Shown here: in pieces, positions 43,673 through 56,397 of the stretch
Layout: the number at the start of each line of letters is the position of its first letter
Numbering within the stretch: the stretch's first letter is position 1
NCBI GenBank assembly: GCA_002786065.1
Contig: NHNY01000026.1
Span: 280,399 to 344,398, forward strand
DNA: 64,000 nt
Direction of reading: 5' to 3'
DNA from: Microcyclospora pomicola
Lineage: Eukaryota > Ascomycota > Dothideomycetes > Capnodiales
Program-made: the position numbers and the translations under genes
Notes under the pieces: generated by a model
Told to the model about the DNA's origin: nothing
The model's input: only the letters and a program-made list of their open reading frames with translations
The model's database searches: none

Positions 43673-45723
43673 ACACTTGCCATAAGCATCGTCGATTGGT
43701 TGTATTGAAAAGGCCAGTCTCAGCTTTATGGCGGCGTGTCACTTTCGAACGCTGAAGCGCTCTTGTGCCTAGGCGAGTGCAGAAATGCGCGGAAAATATT
43801 GTCCGAAAAGCTCACAGATGGTCACCAGCTAGCGCGAAGCACATGTATTGGCAGTGCAGAGCACGAGTCGTTGCCCAGTGATACCCAGCTGGCAGGGCTG
43901 GCACGATGGCTTTCATATACATGTCCGGCTATATGTCAAGGCAGCTGATCATGCCTTTCTGCTAAAGATGGGATCAAGACATGTGTTCAAGTGAAACATT
44001 CCGAACATGCCACCGGACTGTCTCGATTAGGTGTGGGAGAGTAACACCCATGACGTTGCCTTGATCCCTGAGCTCGAAGGAGTTTCGCGTACAGATTCAT
44101 AGACAGTACACGAGACGGACAATCAGTCGTCAGCATCTTGTCCACACAAATATGGTTTCACCTTCAGTTCCATCATAGAAGGCGCTCGCAATAGCTATCC
44201 GATCGCAGGACCTGAATCATGTGGTGATGAGACAGTCAAAGTCTTGAACTCTCCATGCTCGGCGTTGATGGCATGTTCGACTTGGGCGTCTCGCGGGTTG
44301 TTTTCCGAAACACGCGTGAGTTTTAACACCAGCCGATATAGATGTCCTGTAGGCTATGTAGCTGCATAATTGCTGTAGGTCTCAGACCCTGGCTATATAG
44401 CGCAAGACAGCCCTGGTCAGGATGGGCCACCGCGCCTATCCGAGACACGCGGCACGAAATGCCCGAGGCAGAGCGATGGCTAGGAAGGTGGCGAGACATG
44501 TGGTAGGAGGTTTACAACCCGGCTCAATGACTTTTAGAGCGATCTGGCAGTCCTGTGACTAGGACAGTACCCCAGACGTGCGAACCCTGGCGCTCTGGGA
44601 GGAGACCCTGTGCGTCCACGTAAGCCGTGCGTACAGGCCTACGTGGATGTGGTCGTCGGTGTCAAGTCGACAAAACAACCCATGTGGGTAAGGTCGCTTC
44701 GGACGACGAGCAAGCAGGCGAATTACCGTCGTGAAGGTTGTGGATGTTGGGCACAATCAGTGTCCTACTCCTCGACCTCGTTGTCAGATGTTGATCCCCT
44801 CTCAAACTCGTCATACAGGTAAAAGGATGATCGTCGTCGTCCCTGGGATCGCATTTGTCATCGCCATCGAGATTGACAGAGGCCTGAACCTGGGCCGGGG
44901 AGAATAATCGATTTCGAGTTGGCCGCCATTGTTTCGCAGTCGAGTTGCACGATAAGAGGCAATGTATTATTGTCCGGCGGGTGCAGTCGAAATAGCCAGC
45001 GGGCTGGGGGAGCGATCCGCGAAACATGCATGTCACATGTGCTGACTCGTGCCAGCGTGGGACTTTCGTGTCGGCGCACGGACCCCGGGCTAAAACGTTC
45101 AGGGATATCGAATGTTGTGTCTCGAGTGCGCTTGCCATCGCGTCCGTCACCAACCATCGTCTTCACTCTTGACCGCCGCCCCCATCATCACCACCTCCCC
45201 TCCTCTCCGCCCTCACCACCGACCCGGATGCGCCGCCATCCAGCACATATTGTCAACCTCACCCAGTCGATCTAACCGCCCACCTCTCCTGGCCGCAGTC
45301 CGACTATCGCTGCCGCCTATCGATCGACGCGCGCCGCCTCAGGTTCTGCATTCCTCGACACCCGTCACCGCCACATCTTTATTTGCGACGTTGCGCAAAC
45401 ATCAACACAACACCCCCATGTCACCTCCACGATAGCCGCTCCGAGTCTGGCGAACGCTGTCGACGCTTCAGCCGCCTGCGAGGGATCTATATCGGTCCTC
45501 CATGACCCCCAACACCGCCTTCCTTCATCCCGTTCCTGCAATCCCGCACGCGACATCCTCATTCAAGGAGCAGTCCACCATCGACATCAGATCGAGCAAC
45601 GAGTAAACAAACTACCGCAAAGACATCAGTGCATATCACCTTACTTGTCGCGCGACGCAGCCGACGTCCTCGACCCACGCCTGTCTTCAGCATTGCCAAT
45701 CCCCTGCACTCCATGGTTTCGCA
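43673..45723. other. Long intergenic region and likely leader of the Wee1-type kinase gene
   Basis: About 2 kb. The last 600 bases are pyrimidine-rich and contain short upstream open frames, such as one ending at 45435, in keeping with a long 5' leader. The frames before that (for example 44662-45153 minus) have no motif and are not supported. Confidence 0.45.
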
Positions 45724-48700
45724 ATGATGGAATTTGAATACTCCCCACGACACAACCACAGCCCGGGGTCACACATGCTATCGCCCACGCACGCGCCTGG
45801 CTCTCCTCTCGAAGGCTTCCCGTCCATCAAAGAGATCCGCCGTTCGCTATCTCGCTCCCCTTCCAAGCCGCAGCGGTTCTCGCTGTACACCACGCGCGCC
45901 TACAACACATCGCCGAACGCGCCGTTCTCACCTTCGGCGACCCACCGCGCAAGCCATCTTTCTTGCACCTCCGATTCCCAACACAAAGCAAAGTACCCTG
46001 TCAAGCGCGCTGGACCTGTGCGCCCGGCATCTCGAAGGACTTCTCCCAACAGTCCTTTGCGCCGCGCATTGAGCGACAATGCAAGTCAGACTAACGTGCC
46101 CCCTCGCGTGACTCGGCGCGCCTCGGCGGACGGCAAGGTCAAAGACCAGGAAAACATGGACTGCAGCACCACTCCTAAAAAGTCGCCTCCGCGGGTTTGC
46201 GATGAGCCGATCAAGATTGATTTTCTGAAGCCAGATCGTTTGCTCCAGCCGGTCATGAAGGAGCACGCCTCACCGATGAAATCCAGCCCGCTCAAAAGGA
46301 GCGATGGTGTCATGAATCTCGAGGCTGCTAGCTTTGGTAGCCCGCGACACAAGCGCAGAAGTCTTCATGGCGCATCACTCGGCAACGACTTCAACATCTT
46401 CGACCAAGGATTCGATGGTGCACACTCTGACCACGATGTGGGGGACGAAAAGGACAAAGAAATGGTCATGTCAAACTCATTGACGTGGCCATCCCCAGCA
46501 AGCAATTCACCTCGACGCTCGCTCAGCCTGCGCAAGACAACACTTCAGCAGCGAACCGGCGCTGGACGATCACGACTGTTTGCCGATCCAACACGCGAAT
46601 CCACCAATGGCCCATCACTTACACGTGCGAAGTCTCGCATGTCCTTGGACGGGCCGCTTCCCCTGCGAAGCCTTGATTTTGACTCGCCGTTCCGCAAAAG
46701 CACAATGCAAGATCCGCCTGTGATGTTTCCATTGCCTGGACAACGACTCTATCAGTCAGCACCAAAGCCTCATCCGCTCTCGCACGCCTTGACACCATCA
46801 AGTTCAACCTCCAGTGTGGCTGGAGAAAGCGCAAATGCAACAAATACTCCTGAGGTGGCAACGACTGCGCAGCCTGAACAGCCCAAGACCAACATGATTT
46901 TCTCAAAGTCCCTACCAATCAGTGCCCTCCGCCACCACGAGGACAGCGAGACAACAGGATCCTCGCAAGATTCGTTTGCGACACCCGACAGCTATAAAAT
47001 GGCCAAGCCCTTGCCGCAGGCCTTCATGTCAACAGGACTGATTTCTAAGCGCAACCGTAACATGGATCTGCCATCGACCAACTTCTTCAGCAGCACAAAC
47101 ATGCCCGACACTCCGTCCAAGAAGGCCGCTCACGTTCACATCACCGCATCCCCTGCGCCCTCTTCTGGGCTGGGCAAGGTTGTCAAACCGTTGCATGAAT
47201 TTGGTAGCCCAACCACGCCGTTCAACGTCAATGGACGTGTCTCCAAACCGTCCCCAGAGTCTTTTGGAAAGGGTGTCAACATCTTTGGCTCTCTTGCTGG
47301 ACCTCATCAGTCCACCAGAAGAGGCAGTTTCATCAGCATCGACGGCGACGATGTTAACAGCTCTCCTACACATCGATTGGAGAGCCAAAGCAGTGCAGAT
47401 GATCTACCGCCAACACCGACCAAATCCATGTCCACCACAGCAAGACCAGAATCGAAGGGAAAGAGCAGCAGTCTGCGGAGCAGCCTCTTTGGCCGAAGGA
47501 GATCGATCGGACCTGACACGTTTGCAATGTCGGTCGCTCACAGCCAAGATGCTGGTGTTGACCACGAGAGTAAGTGCCCTTCTCGCCGTGATACCCTTTA
47601 CGGCAAAGCCTTCGATTTGGATTTTCCAAGCATTGGCGATGACAGGCTTGCTCCATTGCGCGCAACTCCAGCAGTATGTGCTTCTACGCCTTCACGACGG
47701 CGCAGTCGCTCTTTGCAGCAGGATTGTGCCATGGGTTCGCCATCGTCGATGACTGGAAGATTACCACGATCGCTTCCGTTCATGAATGTCGAGGATGCTA
47801 CACGTACTAAAGCCGTGCTTTTCACAGCCCACTCCCCGGATTCGACATCGGGTTTCGCTGATCGGTCACTTGCCCGTACGCCCATCGACACCAATGACTC
47901 ATTCACGCCCCCGGATCCAAGCAGCTTGTCTATCTCGGCTGACAAGCGCGCCTCATCTTCCTTCGGTGCCAGCTTGCACGGACTGCCACCTCCGGCAACG
48001 CCCACAGGCCCTCGGGATTCCTTCATTGGCAGTCTCGCTCTCGGCAAGGTGTCGTCTGGCTATTTCGCCAACGATGTTGATACTGCTTTGACCTCACGTT
48101 TCGCACAGGTGGTGACATCTGGCATTGGCGAATTCTCCCAAGTCTACAAGGTCGAGAAGCCGCTTGATGGCAGATCGTTTGCGAAAGCTGGCATGAGCCC
48201 TTCTCAGAGTGTGTGGGCCGTGAAGAAATCTCGCCGCCCCTACATGGGTAACAAAGACCGGCAACGGAAGATCCGTGAGGTTCAGATCCTGCAAGCTTTG
48301 CGTGGGCATGAGCACATCATTGAGTGGAAGGACAGCTGGGAAGCTAAAAATCATCTCTATATTCAGACCGAGTTCTGTGAGAATGGCAACCTGAAAGACT
48401 TCCTGCAGTCGACCGGTTTCAAGGGCAGGCTCGATGACTTTAGGATCTGGAAGATCATGTCCGAGCTTTGCCAAGGCGTCAAGTCCATTCACGATGCGAA
48501 CTTCATTCATCTTGACCTGAAGCCGGCGAACGTGTTCATTGACTGGGAGGGTGTGCTGAAGATTGGTGACTTTGGGATGGCCAGCTCGTGGCCAGCACCC
48601 GCTGGCTTGGAAGGCGAAGGTGACCGTGAATATATCGGGCCCGAGGTTCTTTCCGGACGTTTCGATAAGCCGGCCGACATCTTTGCGCTTGGTATGATCA

Positions 48701-49206
48701 TGCTCGAAATGGCCGGCAACATCGTTCTCCCTGACAACGGCACTTCATGGCAACGGCTGCGTGCGGGAGACATGAGCGACCTACCCAGCCTGACCTGGAG
48801 TTCTGAGAGCAGTCTTGTGCGTGACGAATCTGGCGATCCGATTGAGCTGCTGAACGCTGCTTCCAATGACTCGTTCGGCAGCGCTATCGCGGACGACGAT
48901 GATGATCTCAGCTTCTTGAAGCCTGCCATACCGTCTCCCAACCAAGGTCGGACTTTGGACCTCGTGAAACCACCGAATTTCATGGTCGACCCAACCGATC
49001 CGGAAGCGCTTGACCGGGTTGTCCAATGGATGATCAACCCGGACCCAGATCGACGACCAACCATTGATCAGCTGCTCGGTGCGGGGGGCGTTGTCTGGGT
49101 GGAGAAACGCCGCCGCGCTGGGGCAACTGTGTATGAGGGAAATTGGGGGCCGGCGGACGACGTGCTCAACCATGAGCAGCTGGATACGGAGATGATGGAC
49201 ATTTGA
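45724..49206 (+). CDS. Wee1/Swe1-type mitosis-inhibitory protein kinase
   Basis: Single exon, 1160 residues. The first 790 residues are disordered, Ser/Pro-rich and full of SP/TP sites, as in fungal Wee1 regulators that are themselves CDK targets. The kinase domain covers about 795-1145: glycine loop SGIGEFSQVYKV, VAIK-equivalent WAVKKS (Lys near 834), catalytic loop HLDLKPANVF (Asp near 931), DFGMAS near 949 and the Wee1-specific EGDREYIGPEVL in place of the APE segment. The large C-lobe insert (DDDDDLSFLKP region) before the final helix is also seen in fungal members. Wee1 phosphorylates the inhibitory tyrosine of Cdc2/Cdk1 and delays mitosis. The start is the first of two adjacent ATGs. 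Confidence 0.95.
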   Translation: MMEFEYSPRHNHSPGSHMLSPTHAPGSPLEGFPSIKEIRRSLSRSPSKPQRFSLYTTRAYNTSPNAPFSPSATHRASHLSCTSDSQHKAKYPVKRAGPVRPASRRTSPNSPLRRALSDNASQTNVPPRVTRRASADGKVKDQENMDCSTTPKKSPPRVCDEPIKIDFLKPDRLLQPVMKEHASPMKSSPLKRSDGVMNLEAASFGSPRHKRRSLHGASLGNDFNIFDQGFDGAHSDHDVGDEKDKEMVMSNSLTWPSPASNSPRRSLSLRKTTLQQRTGAGRSRLFADPTRESTNGPSLTRAKSRMSLDGPLPLRSLDFDSPFRKSTMQDPPVMFPLPGQRLYQSAPKPHPLSHALTPSSSTSSVAGESANATNTPEVATTAQPEQPKTNMIFSKSLPISALRHHEDSETTGSSQDSFATPDSYKMAKPLPQAFMSTGLISKRNRNMDLPSTNFFSSTNMPDTPSKKAAHVHITASPAPSSGLGKVVKPLHEFGSPTTPFNVNGRVSKPSPESFGKGVNIFGSLAGPHQSTRRGSFISIDGDDVNSSPTHRLESQSSADDLPPTPTKSMSTTARPESKGKSSSLRSSLFGRRRSIGPDTFAMSVAHSQDAGVDHESKCPSRRDTLYGKAFDLDFPSIGDDRLAPLRATPAVCASTPSRRRSRSLQQDCAMGSPSSMTGRLPRSLPFMNVEDATRTKAVLFTAHSPDSTSGFADRSLARTPIDTNDSFTPPDPSSLSISADKRASSSFGASLHGLPPPATPTGPRDSFIGSLALGKVSSGYFANDVDTALTSRFAQVVTSGIGEFSQVYKVEKPLDGRSFAKAGMSPSQSVWAVKKSRRPYMGNKDRQRKIREVQILQALRGHEHIIEWKDSWEAKNHLYIQTEFCENGNLKDFLQSTGFKGRLDDFRIWKIMSELCQGVKSIHDANFIHLDLKPANVFIDWEGVLKIGDFGMASSWPAPAGLEGEGDREYIGPEVLSGRFDKPADIFALGMIMLEMAGNIVLPDNGTSWQRLRAGDMSDLPSLTWSSESSLVRDESGDPIELLNAASNDSFGSAIADDDDDLSFLKPAIPSPNQGRTLDLVKPPNFMVDPTDPEALDRVVQWMINPDPDRRPTIDQLLGAGGVVWVEKRRRAGATVYEGNWGPADDVLNHEQLDTEMMDI

Positions 49207-51159
49207 GAATGTTTGTCAGCACGTAGTGATGCTGGACTTCTCTTGCTGCTTGCCTTTGGCAGCTACGGTTCGAGCACACCTCGTCTCGACGTGGCATGAT
49301 GAAGGCTTTGAAGCTTGTTCTTACGACCACACGACGTGAGCGCGCCGACGGCCAAAACAAGCGCACTTTGAATTGTTTTCACTTTACGACACGACACTAT
49401 AACGACCATGTGCCCCATCTGCAATGCATGTTGCTAGATGGCGGGCAATGGATGGAAATGGCGGGATGGAGGGACGGTGGATTTAGTGGCTTCTTTGCTT
49501 CTGGCGTGCAGGGGTCTTTTGCTTCTTTTCGCTGGAAAGGGAGTGCTGGGAAACGAGATGGGATTTGGAGGAGAAATGATGGCGCTCGTGCGGACTTTTT
49601 TGCTTCTTGCTTGGTAGGACGTAGGGTAGGAGGGAGGCGGTGTCCCTCGAAACTTTTGGCAGATCAACGACGATGCACATCCATCATGTCCCTTGACCCA
49701 TCTTACTTCTTGCGCATTCAGACTGTGCTTGGAACTCGTCTTCTGCTGCATCACAAAGTAACGACCATGCTCACGTCGGGTGTTCATCCTTGCGCCTTGC
49801 TTATTGCATAGGCAGAGAAAAGTGCGACATCCGGCCGGATCCGCCAGAAATGCCACACAAACCGGCAAGCAGAAGAATGAACCAGGACACGCCGCATCAC
49901 TTTCTTCCATGCATCATACCCAGACCACTATAGCACTACCTGTACCTTACCTTCTACGACGACCAAGGCCACAGAACTACAATCCTCACTCCATCAACCC
50001 TACTACCTAGCGACAATACAGTACCGTAGAACCTAGCCCTCAACCACACCATATCCTATGCAATAATACAGTAGTCAGCTACAGTAGTAAAGCACAAAGG
50101 CACCGCGCTTTTAGCACCGCCATCCAGTCGCCAGCTGACGATCAGGTGAGGTAATCGACGACATAAGAGGCGGTGTGCAGTGAGGCGCACCAGGCACCGG
50201 GCTGGATTTATTGGCCGCGCGCACTGCCACGTTGGCTGTCGCCGTGGAGGCTTTCCTGCGATCCTGGGTTACTACTGTCCGTGGGCCTGGTAAGATGCGA
50301 TGTTATGCGATGCGATGCGATGTCATGCACGACTGGTGGAAGTCTAATCATGCTGGATGTGAGGGAGGTAGTGTGCAGTGTGCTGTTAGTATGTACGACG
50401 GAGGACTTTATAAGGTGAGATAGGGATCTCGCATAGGCTGCAGCTAAGTTACAGTATTCCCGTCTGCTTATTCGCATGCAGGTTGATCTGAGTTGGTCTC
50501 TTCCTTGATTCTTGTTGTGCGGTGAAGATGGGCGTCTAGTGCTGATTACTTTGTTTTGATGATGGATCCTCCAGACAAGCAGCTGCTGCAGGAAAAGGCA
50601 TGTGTGAAACGTGGCAGATCAGTGTTTTCTGCGAGTGTTGGTGGACGATTCATCATCAGGTGACGATTATATCGATGTGTGCGCCTCAGGTACTACTGTA
50701 GTCTACGGTAATACGAGTGCTGCAGTATAGGTACATGCCTGTGACGCGGGCTGGGGAGACGGGACATGTCATCAACTCAGACCAGACTGTACTTCTTGAT
50801 TTTCACCACCTCACTCTGACCTACTGCCTGTCCATCTTTCTCTCGACATCTTCGCGCACACTCGCTTGCTTGCTGACCTTCCATTCGACGCTCTCCCTTC
50901 GTCAGTCTTCGCCGCCGAGCAGTGTCGCCTGTTGTGCTCGCTCACAGGCCTCTGCAAACAGCAAACAGCGTCAGGTCGCACGACCTCGGTTCTCGAAACG
51001 ACTGGAAATCAAACACTTCTTCTACCTACACATTCTCGCCGAATAACGTGTCGCAAACGCTGGATCTCACTTGCATGTCATGCCCGAATGCCTGCTGGAC
51101 CTGACTGCTGAGCGCATCGAAGTGACGGTTCCGCCAACCGCGGCGGAAAGAAAGTGGGC
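49207..51159. other. Intergenic region between the Wee1-type and VAC7 genes
   Basis: About 2 kb without a supportable gene. It includes a short pentamer repeat near 50300 and, from about 50810, a CT-rich stretch that looks like the leader of VAC7. Confidence 0.5.
50296..50320 (+). repeat. Pentamer repeat (TGCGA)
   Basis: Four of five consecutive 5-bp units read TGCGA; the second is TGTTA. A further pair of related units (TGTCA, TGCAC) follows. It lies in non-coding sequence. Confidence 0.8.
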
Positions 51160-53951
51160 ATGGCAAGCAATAACAACACCTCCGCCGCCATGAGTGGGAA
51201 GGAGCCTACGGGAGAGTCTGCAACAAGAAGCAGTGATGCGGCGGAGGACACCACCAATACTACCATCCCTCGACGGAATGCTGGTCGCCAGACGTCCCTG
51301 CCAGGCCCGACACCCACATCCCAGCTGATGCGGCAGTCCTCGTCCACCCGACTGACTGCGTCGCCAGCTGGGGGTATGAGCCCACAGACCTCGCGCACGA
51401 CATCTCCCGTGCGGAAAGACAGTCGGCCGTCCGCACTGGCCACGAGTGTCGCGACACAACCGTCTGCTGCCGCAATACAACGAGCTCTCTCCGCTACCAG
51501 CATACCCCAATTACACTCCGGAGCAGTGTCCGAGGGCATCCCTCGTCTGCCTAGATCCAGCAAGAGCGCCAGCGGGGGTTCTGGAGATAGCACGCCACAA
51601 TGGCCCGTCTCTCCTCGACTGAAGTCCCCTCCGCCTTCTCAGGTCAATTCGAAGAGGGGATCAAATGTCGGGGTAAAAATGCCGGAGCCGACCGCGAGCC
51701 CGAGCATTAATGTGCAAAGCGTGACACCGCAAAACCCTGCTGCATCACAAGTCTTGCCGAAGCAACAAAGTGACGATTCGAGGAGCTTGGAACAGCAGCT
51801 GCAGGCACCGGCGAAGCCACCCACAAGAGGACCATCTGGAAAGTCTACGCTGGAGACAGTGCAGGAAAACAGTTCGGATGCGATTGACACGAGTCCTGCT
51901 GCCTTGCAAGCGGCAGCAGACCTAAAGCCGACTGGAGAATCCTCAGACAAACCGGCAAAAGACAAAAAAGACACCAGCAAACAACCAACCGAGAGTGGAA
52001 GCGAGAGTCCGGGCAGCAAGAGCGACTCCAAACGTGGTCGTCGAGAGTCCGCATCACAATCCAGCATCGCAGCCACGAAGCCCAAGACGGCGGCGAAAAG
52101 CTCATTCAGCGGGCTGACCACAGCGAAGTCACGGCAGGGAGACGGCAAGCAGAACATGACGGTGGAAACGGAGGTCGTGGCTTCCGTTCCGCAATCGGCG
52201 CTCAATGCACTCGGCGATCGCAATGGAATGGGTCGTGGGGATGCGAGTGGAAGTCTCAGACTAAAGCCAAGTAACGAAACTATACGACCGAAGAAGGAGC
52301 GGAAGAAGGCGTCGCAGAAATCGCGGAGCATCAATCAAGGTACCGGTAAGTCCTCGATGTCTGCATTTGTGTTTGTGCACGCCATGGATGCTTTTATGAT
52401 CCTTTCGTGCCTATCGACTTCAATAACAAACGCTGATCTGATATCTTTGTCCACGCAGCCTCCTCCAAAGCCGACATCTTCGAAGCACGCGTGGCAAATG
52501 CTGTAGACGAGGCAAACACTTCTGACAGCGACGAAACCTTCGTATACGAATCAAATCCGCCGGAACCTGTCAGACGGCCCAGACATCACTCACGAACCCC
52601 AAGCGTGACCTCTTCCCATAGCACAGCGGAACAGCGCAATGGCCTTCGAAATCTTGGCGATATGCTGGACGATCGCAAAGTCGCTGGGAAGCGAAGCATG
52701 AAATTCTCCCGCAACCAACATCACGATGTCGATAGTCCCGACAGCAAAACCGGCACCGTACGATCTCATCACGCCAGACATATAGGAAAGTTTGGTCGTT
52801 CGGGGGCGCATCACTCTGGTCTGGACCCGGATTCGCCGTTCACGCAAGCCTCCAAGCCGCGAAGTACCCATCTGGGTTCCATCACATCTCGGCCACACTC
52901 GCCTCGCAGTCCTAACCCGAGCATCCCTCGGAAAACCTCAGGACTATTCACGAGGAAGCACGAGCAATCTTTTGATTTTGACGGCGAAGGTGCGGACGAC
53001 GAGCGGACTCCTCTGATAGGCTCGGTCCGGACACAACGAGGTACACGGCATCCTCGACGACTTCACAGCGGCAATTCTCAACAGGGTGATGAATATTATG
53101 GTGCGTCGACGAGATCGAGATCATGTGGGCGGTTCCGCGGATGTTGCCTGTCAGCCGGCGTTTTCGTTGGCGTGGCCGCCATCACAATCTTCCTGCTTTT
53201 TATGTCTGACAGACCCTTGAGCGACTTGAAGATCAGCAAGATGGACCACATCCTCGCGACGGATGAGGAAGTCATGCTGGATCTTGTGGTTGGCGCGATC
53301 AACCCGAATGCGCTGAGCGTCTCCATCTTCGACATGGACATCAACGTGTTTGCTTCGAGCAAGCATCTGGGGCCAAAATTTGAAATGCTGTCAACGAGTG
53401 AAACAATTCCCGCGCCGCAGGGCAGACGACGAGCCAAGCGTGAAAGAGACCTTGATCAGTCGAAGTCCAAAGATCTCACAAGTCACTGGCGTCAGCCCTC
53501 ATCCTCTGGCGGCGGTGTCGACCACGGCACCGATCCTATGCCGCCCGACGGCGACGAAGAAGCCGACGCCCAAACCGTCCTCCTCGGCCGCATCTTCCAC
53601 TTCGACGTGCCCCTCACCTTCGAAAGCCAAGTCTTCTCCCGCAATCGGCAGTACTCGACCGGCACGCTACAGCTCATGAAGCCCGGCAACAAGACAGAGT
53701 CCGGCGGCTCGGCGCGCTGGCATAAAGTCCTCCAGCACCCCTTTGAGCTGATCGTGCGTGGCAAGTTCCAGTACCAGCTGCCCGTGTCGACGAAGACGCA
53801 AAGCGTGGCTGTCGAGGCCATTGTGCTCGTGCATCCGGAGGAGGGCGTGGATGCGTGGGGACGGATGCGCGTGGAGCCGGTCCGGCACGAGGAGAGATGG
53901 CAGTGGATTGATTGGGAGGCGGAAGTGGAGGACGGTGACGAGACGGGCTGA
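51160..53951 (+). CDS. VAC7: Vac7-like vacuolar membrane protein
   Basis: Two exons, 51160-52345 and 52459-53951, with a 113-bp GTAAGT..CAG intron, 892 residues. The first 600 residues are disordered and rich in Ser, Thr, Lys and Pro. One membrane helix lies near residue 625 (CLSAGVFVGVAAITIFLLFM), immediately followed by the conserved lumenal domain: PLSDLKISKMDHILATDEE, LDLVVGAINPNALSVSIFDM and, further on, LLGRIFHFDVPLTFESQVF. This layout is that of Vac7, a vacuolar activator of the PI3P 5-kinase Fab1 that raises PI(3,5)P2 levels under osmotic stress. The start is the first ATG; the GTG two codons earlier is not used. Assignment rests on the C-terminal domain. Confidence 0.92.
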
Positions 53952-54934
53952 ACGCGAAGACGTCCTCTCTGTTTCTTCGTTCCAAAATCTGCTGTGAGGT
54001 TTCGGCTGGGATATCCTACCCTCTCAGGCTCTGAGGGTACATTCGCCCAAGATGCCCCGGATCATCTCACTTTACGTCTTGTCACGTTACATGTCTATTT
54101 ACTGTACATAACTTACTTCTTTCATAGCGTTCGAGCGGTAACCATACTCATTCTATGCCACCGGAGGAAATGATATCAAGAACTTTCCCGTATTGAGACT
54201 CTGCTGTAGCATGGTGTACGTACTGTGGGTACTGTACTTTCTTGTTGCATTCATGGTCCACTGCTACAATATCACCTAGGTCTCTACCCTACCATATTCA
54301 CGAGCTTGTCATCGTACATCACATCTCCCCGTCCATCTTCACGCATCTCCCTCCGCGATCACTCCAGTCTCTCAAACTCCAGTATTCGTCATCCTCCCCA
54401 CGACCTGACCATGTGGACCGCCGCGGCCGCCCGCCCACCCGCCAAACCTTAATCCCCACAGCACAGCATCACCCGCCGACTTTACTGCTTTGCCATTGCG
54501 CGCGCGCGTGCGACATCATTCCCCTCAATAGCCCGGTCGTTCGTATTGTCGGGAGCAAGCGAAGGAAAAGAGAAGAAGAATACCACAGCGAAAGAGATGA
54601 TATTGTTGACCTGTGGGGAATCGTGGTGAGGGAGAGCTTGCACGCTTCGCTGTTCACGGATCTTGCTGTTATCCTTTTCTCTGTCTGGCGGACGTGGGTT
54701 ATTTATTGGCTACGGGCTATTTGGTACTCAATATCTGCATACAGGGAGTTTTGCATCGGCTTCGAATCACCTCAGCGATCCTCTACGATCCCCCTCGCAT
54801 CTGGCCATCTCCTCCGATCTACACCCTCGCGCGTGCGACTTGCGCATTCCTCCCTCTTTGTGCGCCCGCACAACGCCTGACCAGCCCTTCATGCTCCAGC
54901 CGGCGCGGTAACAGCAGCAGCCGCAGCCGCAGCC
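53952..54934. other. Intergenic region upstream of HFI1
   Basis: About 1 kb between genes in the same orientation. Sequence before 54934 is CT-rich and leader-like. Frames of 75-212 codons across it are unpatterned and not supported. Confidence 0.45.
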
Positions 54935-56397
54935 ATGAATCCGGCGGATCTCACGCTCTCCGGCGCCTCGCCCACGCTCACCAACAAGGCGCTGTCGACA
55001 CCGCAGTCGGCGGGCGGAGCAGCGCTTGGAGGCCTCGCGGCGCTGAAGAATGGGCGCCCGATCGTGCCCCGCGTCGACTGCGAGGCCATCTATACGCAGC
55101 TCAAGGCCGCGCTGGGACAGCAGTGGGTGGAATATAAACTCGCGTTGAGCGCGTTCGTGCTGGGTGAGTTCTTATCGTTTGTCTTGGTCTTTCACTTTGC
55201 GCGGATGGAGATGGTGGGAGAATGAGGATGGTACAGAAGACAGCGTGTAGCGAGGCGAAAGAATTATACAAGCTAACGTGGGACGATTTCTGATGCTGGG
55301 TAGGAAATCTCAATCAAGCGGAACTGAGCTGGGTCCTTCAGCCATTGCTCTCGTCTGCGCCGTCCGTCATCACATCGACCGACCCCTCGCGCTCGCCGGT
55401 TTCCACGCTTCACCTCCACAACACATTGCTGGCGGCACTGTACACCAACACCCTCCGCGATCCACCTCCATCCGATGTCGCGCCATGGGTCGTGGCCACG
55501 GACAAGCCTACCGCGACATCCAAAAATGCCGGCGCGGGAGGCGCCAACGACAAGGCGGAGGAGCGATTGAAGCGGGAGACGATGGCGCTGCATGCACGCG
55601 ATCGCAAACGGATCAAGTCGTTGAAAGAGCCCGGGAATGCGGTCAATGATGGATTTAAGGATATCGCGGATTACCGACATGAACTCATGGTGAAAGCGCC
55701 GGAGAGCGCACCCCAGGCAGCTGGCGCAGGTGGTCTGGCGAAGACGAATTGGGACCTGGAGCTTCGACGACGATATGCGCAGCCTCTGGCGGCCGAGACG
55801 CTCGAGTTCCCCGCGCAGAGCGATATCCAGAACCGCATCGAGCCGATCTGCTACGAAGCTGGGCTCGTCCCGGGCGCGCAGGGCTCTGTGCAGGCGGTCG
55901 CCGAATACGTCGAGCTGGCGACCGAGTTCTTCATGAAGGAAATGCTCAGCCAGTTCTGCGCGCACTCGCGCTCGAATGCTGAGGGCGCCATCCACACCAC
56001 CGCCTTCCGTCGCCAGCAGCGGAAAGAAGAAGAGGAGCTCGAACGGGGCCTCATTCAGCGCAACCCTGCCGGTCTGCTGCCGGTCGAGATGGACGTCCGC
56101 GCCCACCGCGAGCCGATCCAGATCGACGACCTGCATCTCGCGCTGCAGCTCGAGGACTCTTACCTACGCCGCGACCCGTTCCTCGGCGAGCGGCTGTGGC
56201 TCGCGCAATATCCGGATTTCGAGGCGCCGCCAAAGGCAAATGGCGTTGCGGGCCATCGGCTTGCGAATGGACTCGACGCGCATGCGGCCGTCGATGATCC
56301 GATGCAGATCGATGAGGTGGAGCAGTGGAAGGGTGGAGCGAGGCAGGATCGCGATGAGCTGATGGGGATCCTCGATGATTGTCTCGCTGTGGGGTAG
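54935..56397 (+). CDS. HFI1: SAGA complex subunit Hfi1/Ada1
   Basis: Two exons, 54935-55163 and 55304-56397, with a 140-bp GTGAGT..TAG intron, 440 residues. The N-terminal part has the conserved VDCEAIYTQLKAALGQQWVE segment and, across the splice, ALSAFVLGNLNQAELSW, the region found in all Hfi1/Ada1 proteins. Further conserved pieces are HLHNTLLAALYTNTLRDPP and the histone-fold-like helices around RIEPICYEAGLVPGAQGSVQ and VELATEFFMKEMLSQF (about residues 230-275). Hfi1 pairs with Taf12 through this histone fold and holds the SAGA coactivator core together. Codons are strongly GC-biased. Confidence 0.92.

Noticed and set aside
44560-44640. A possible tRNA on the minus strand (GGGTTCGCACG box-B-like)
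   Set aside because: Box A and a paired acceptor stem could not be found, and the box B match is poor.
44662-45153. 163-codon minus-strand frame upstream of the Wee1-type kinase
   Set aside because: Unpatterned, overlaps frames on the other strand, sits in likely leader sequence.
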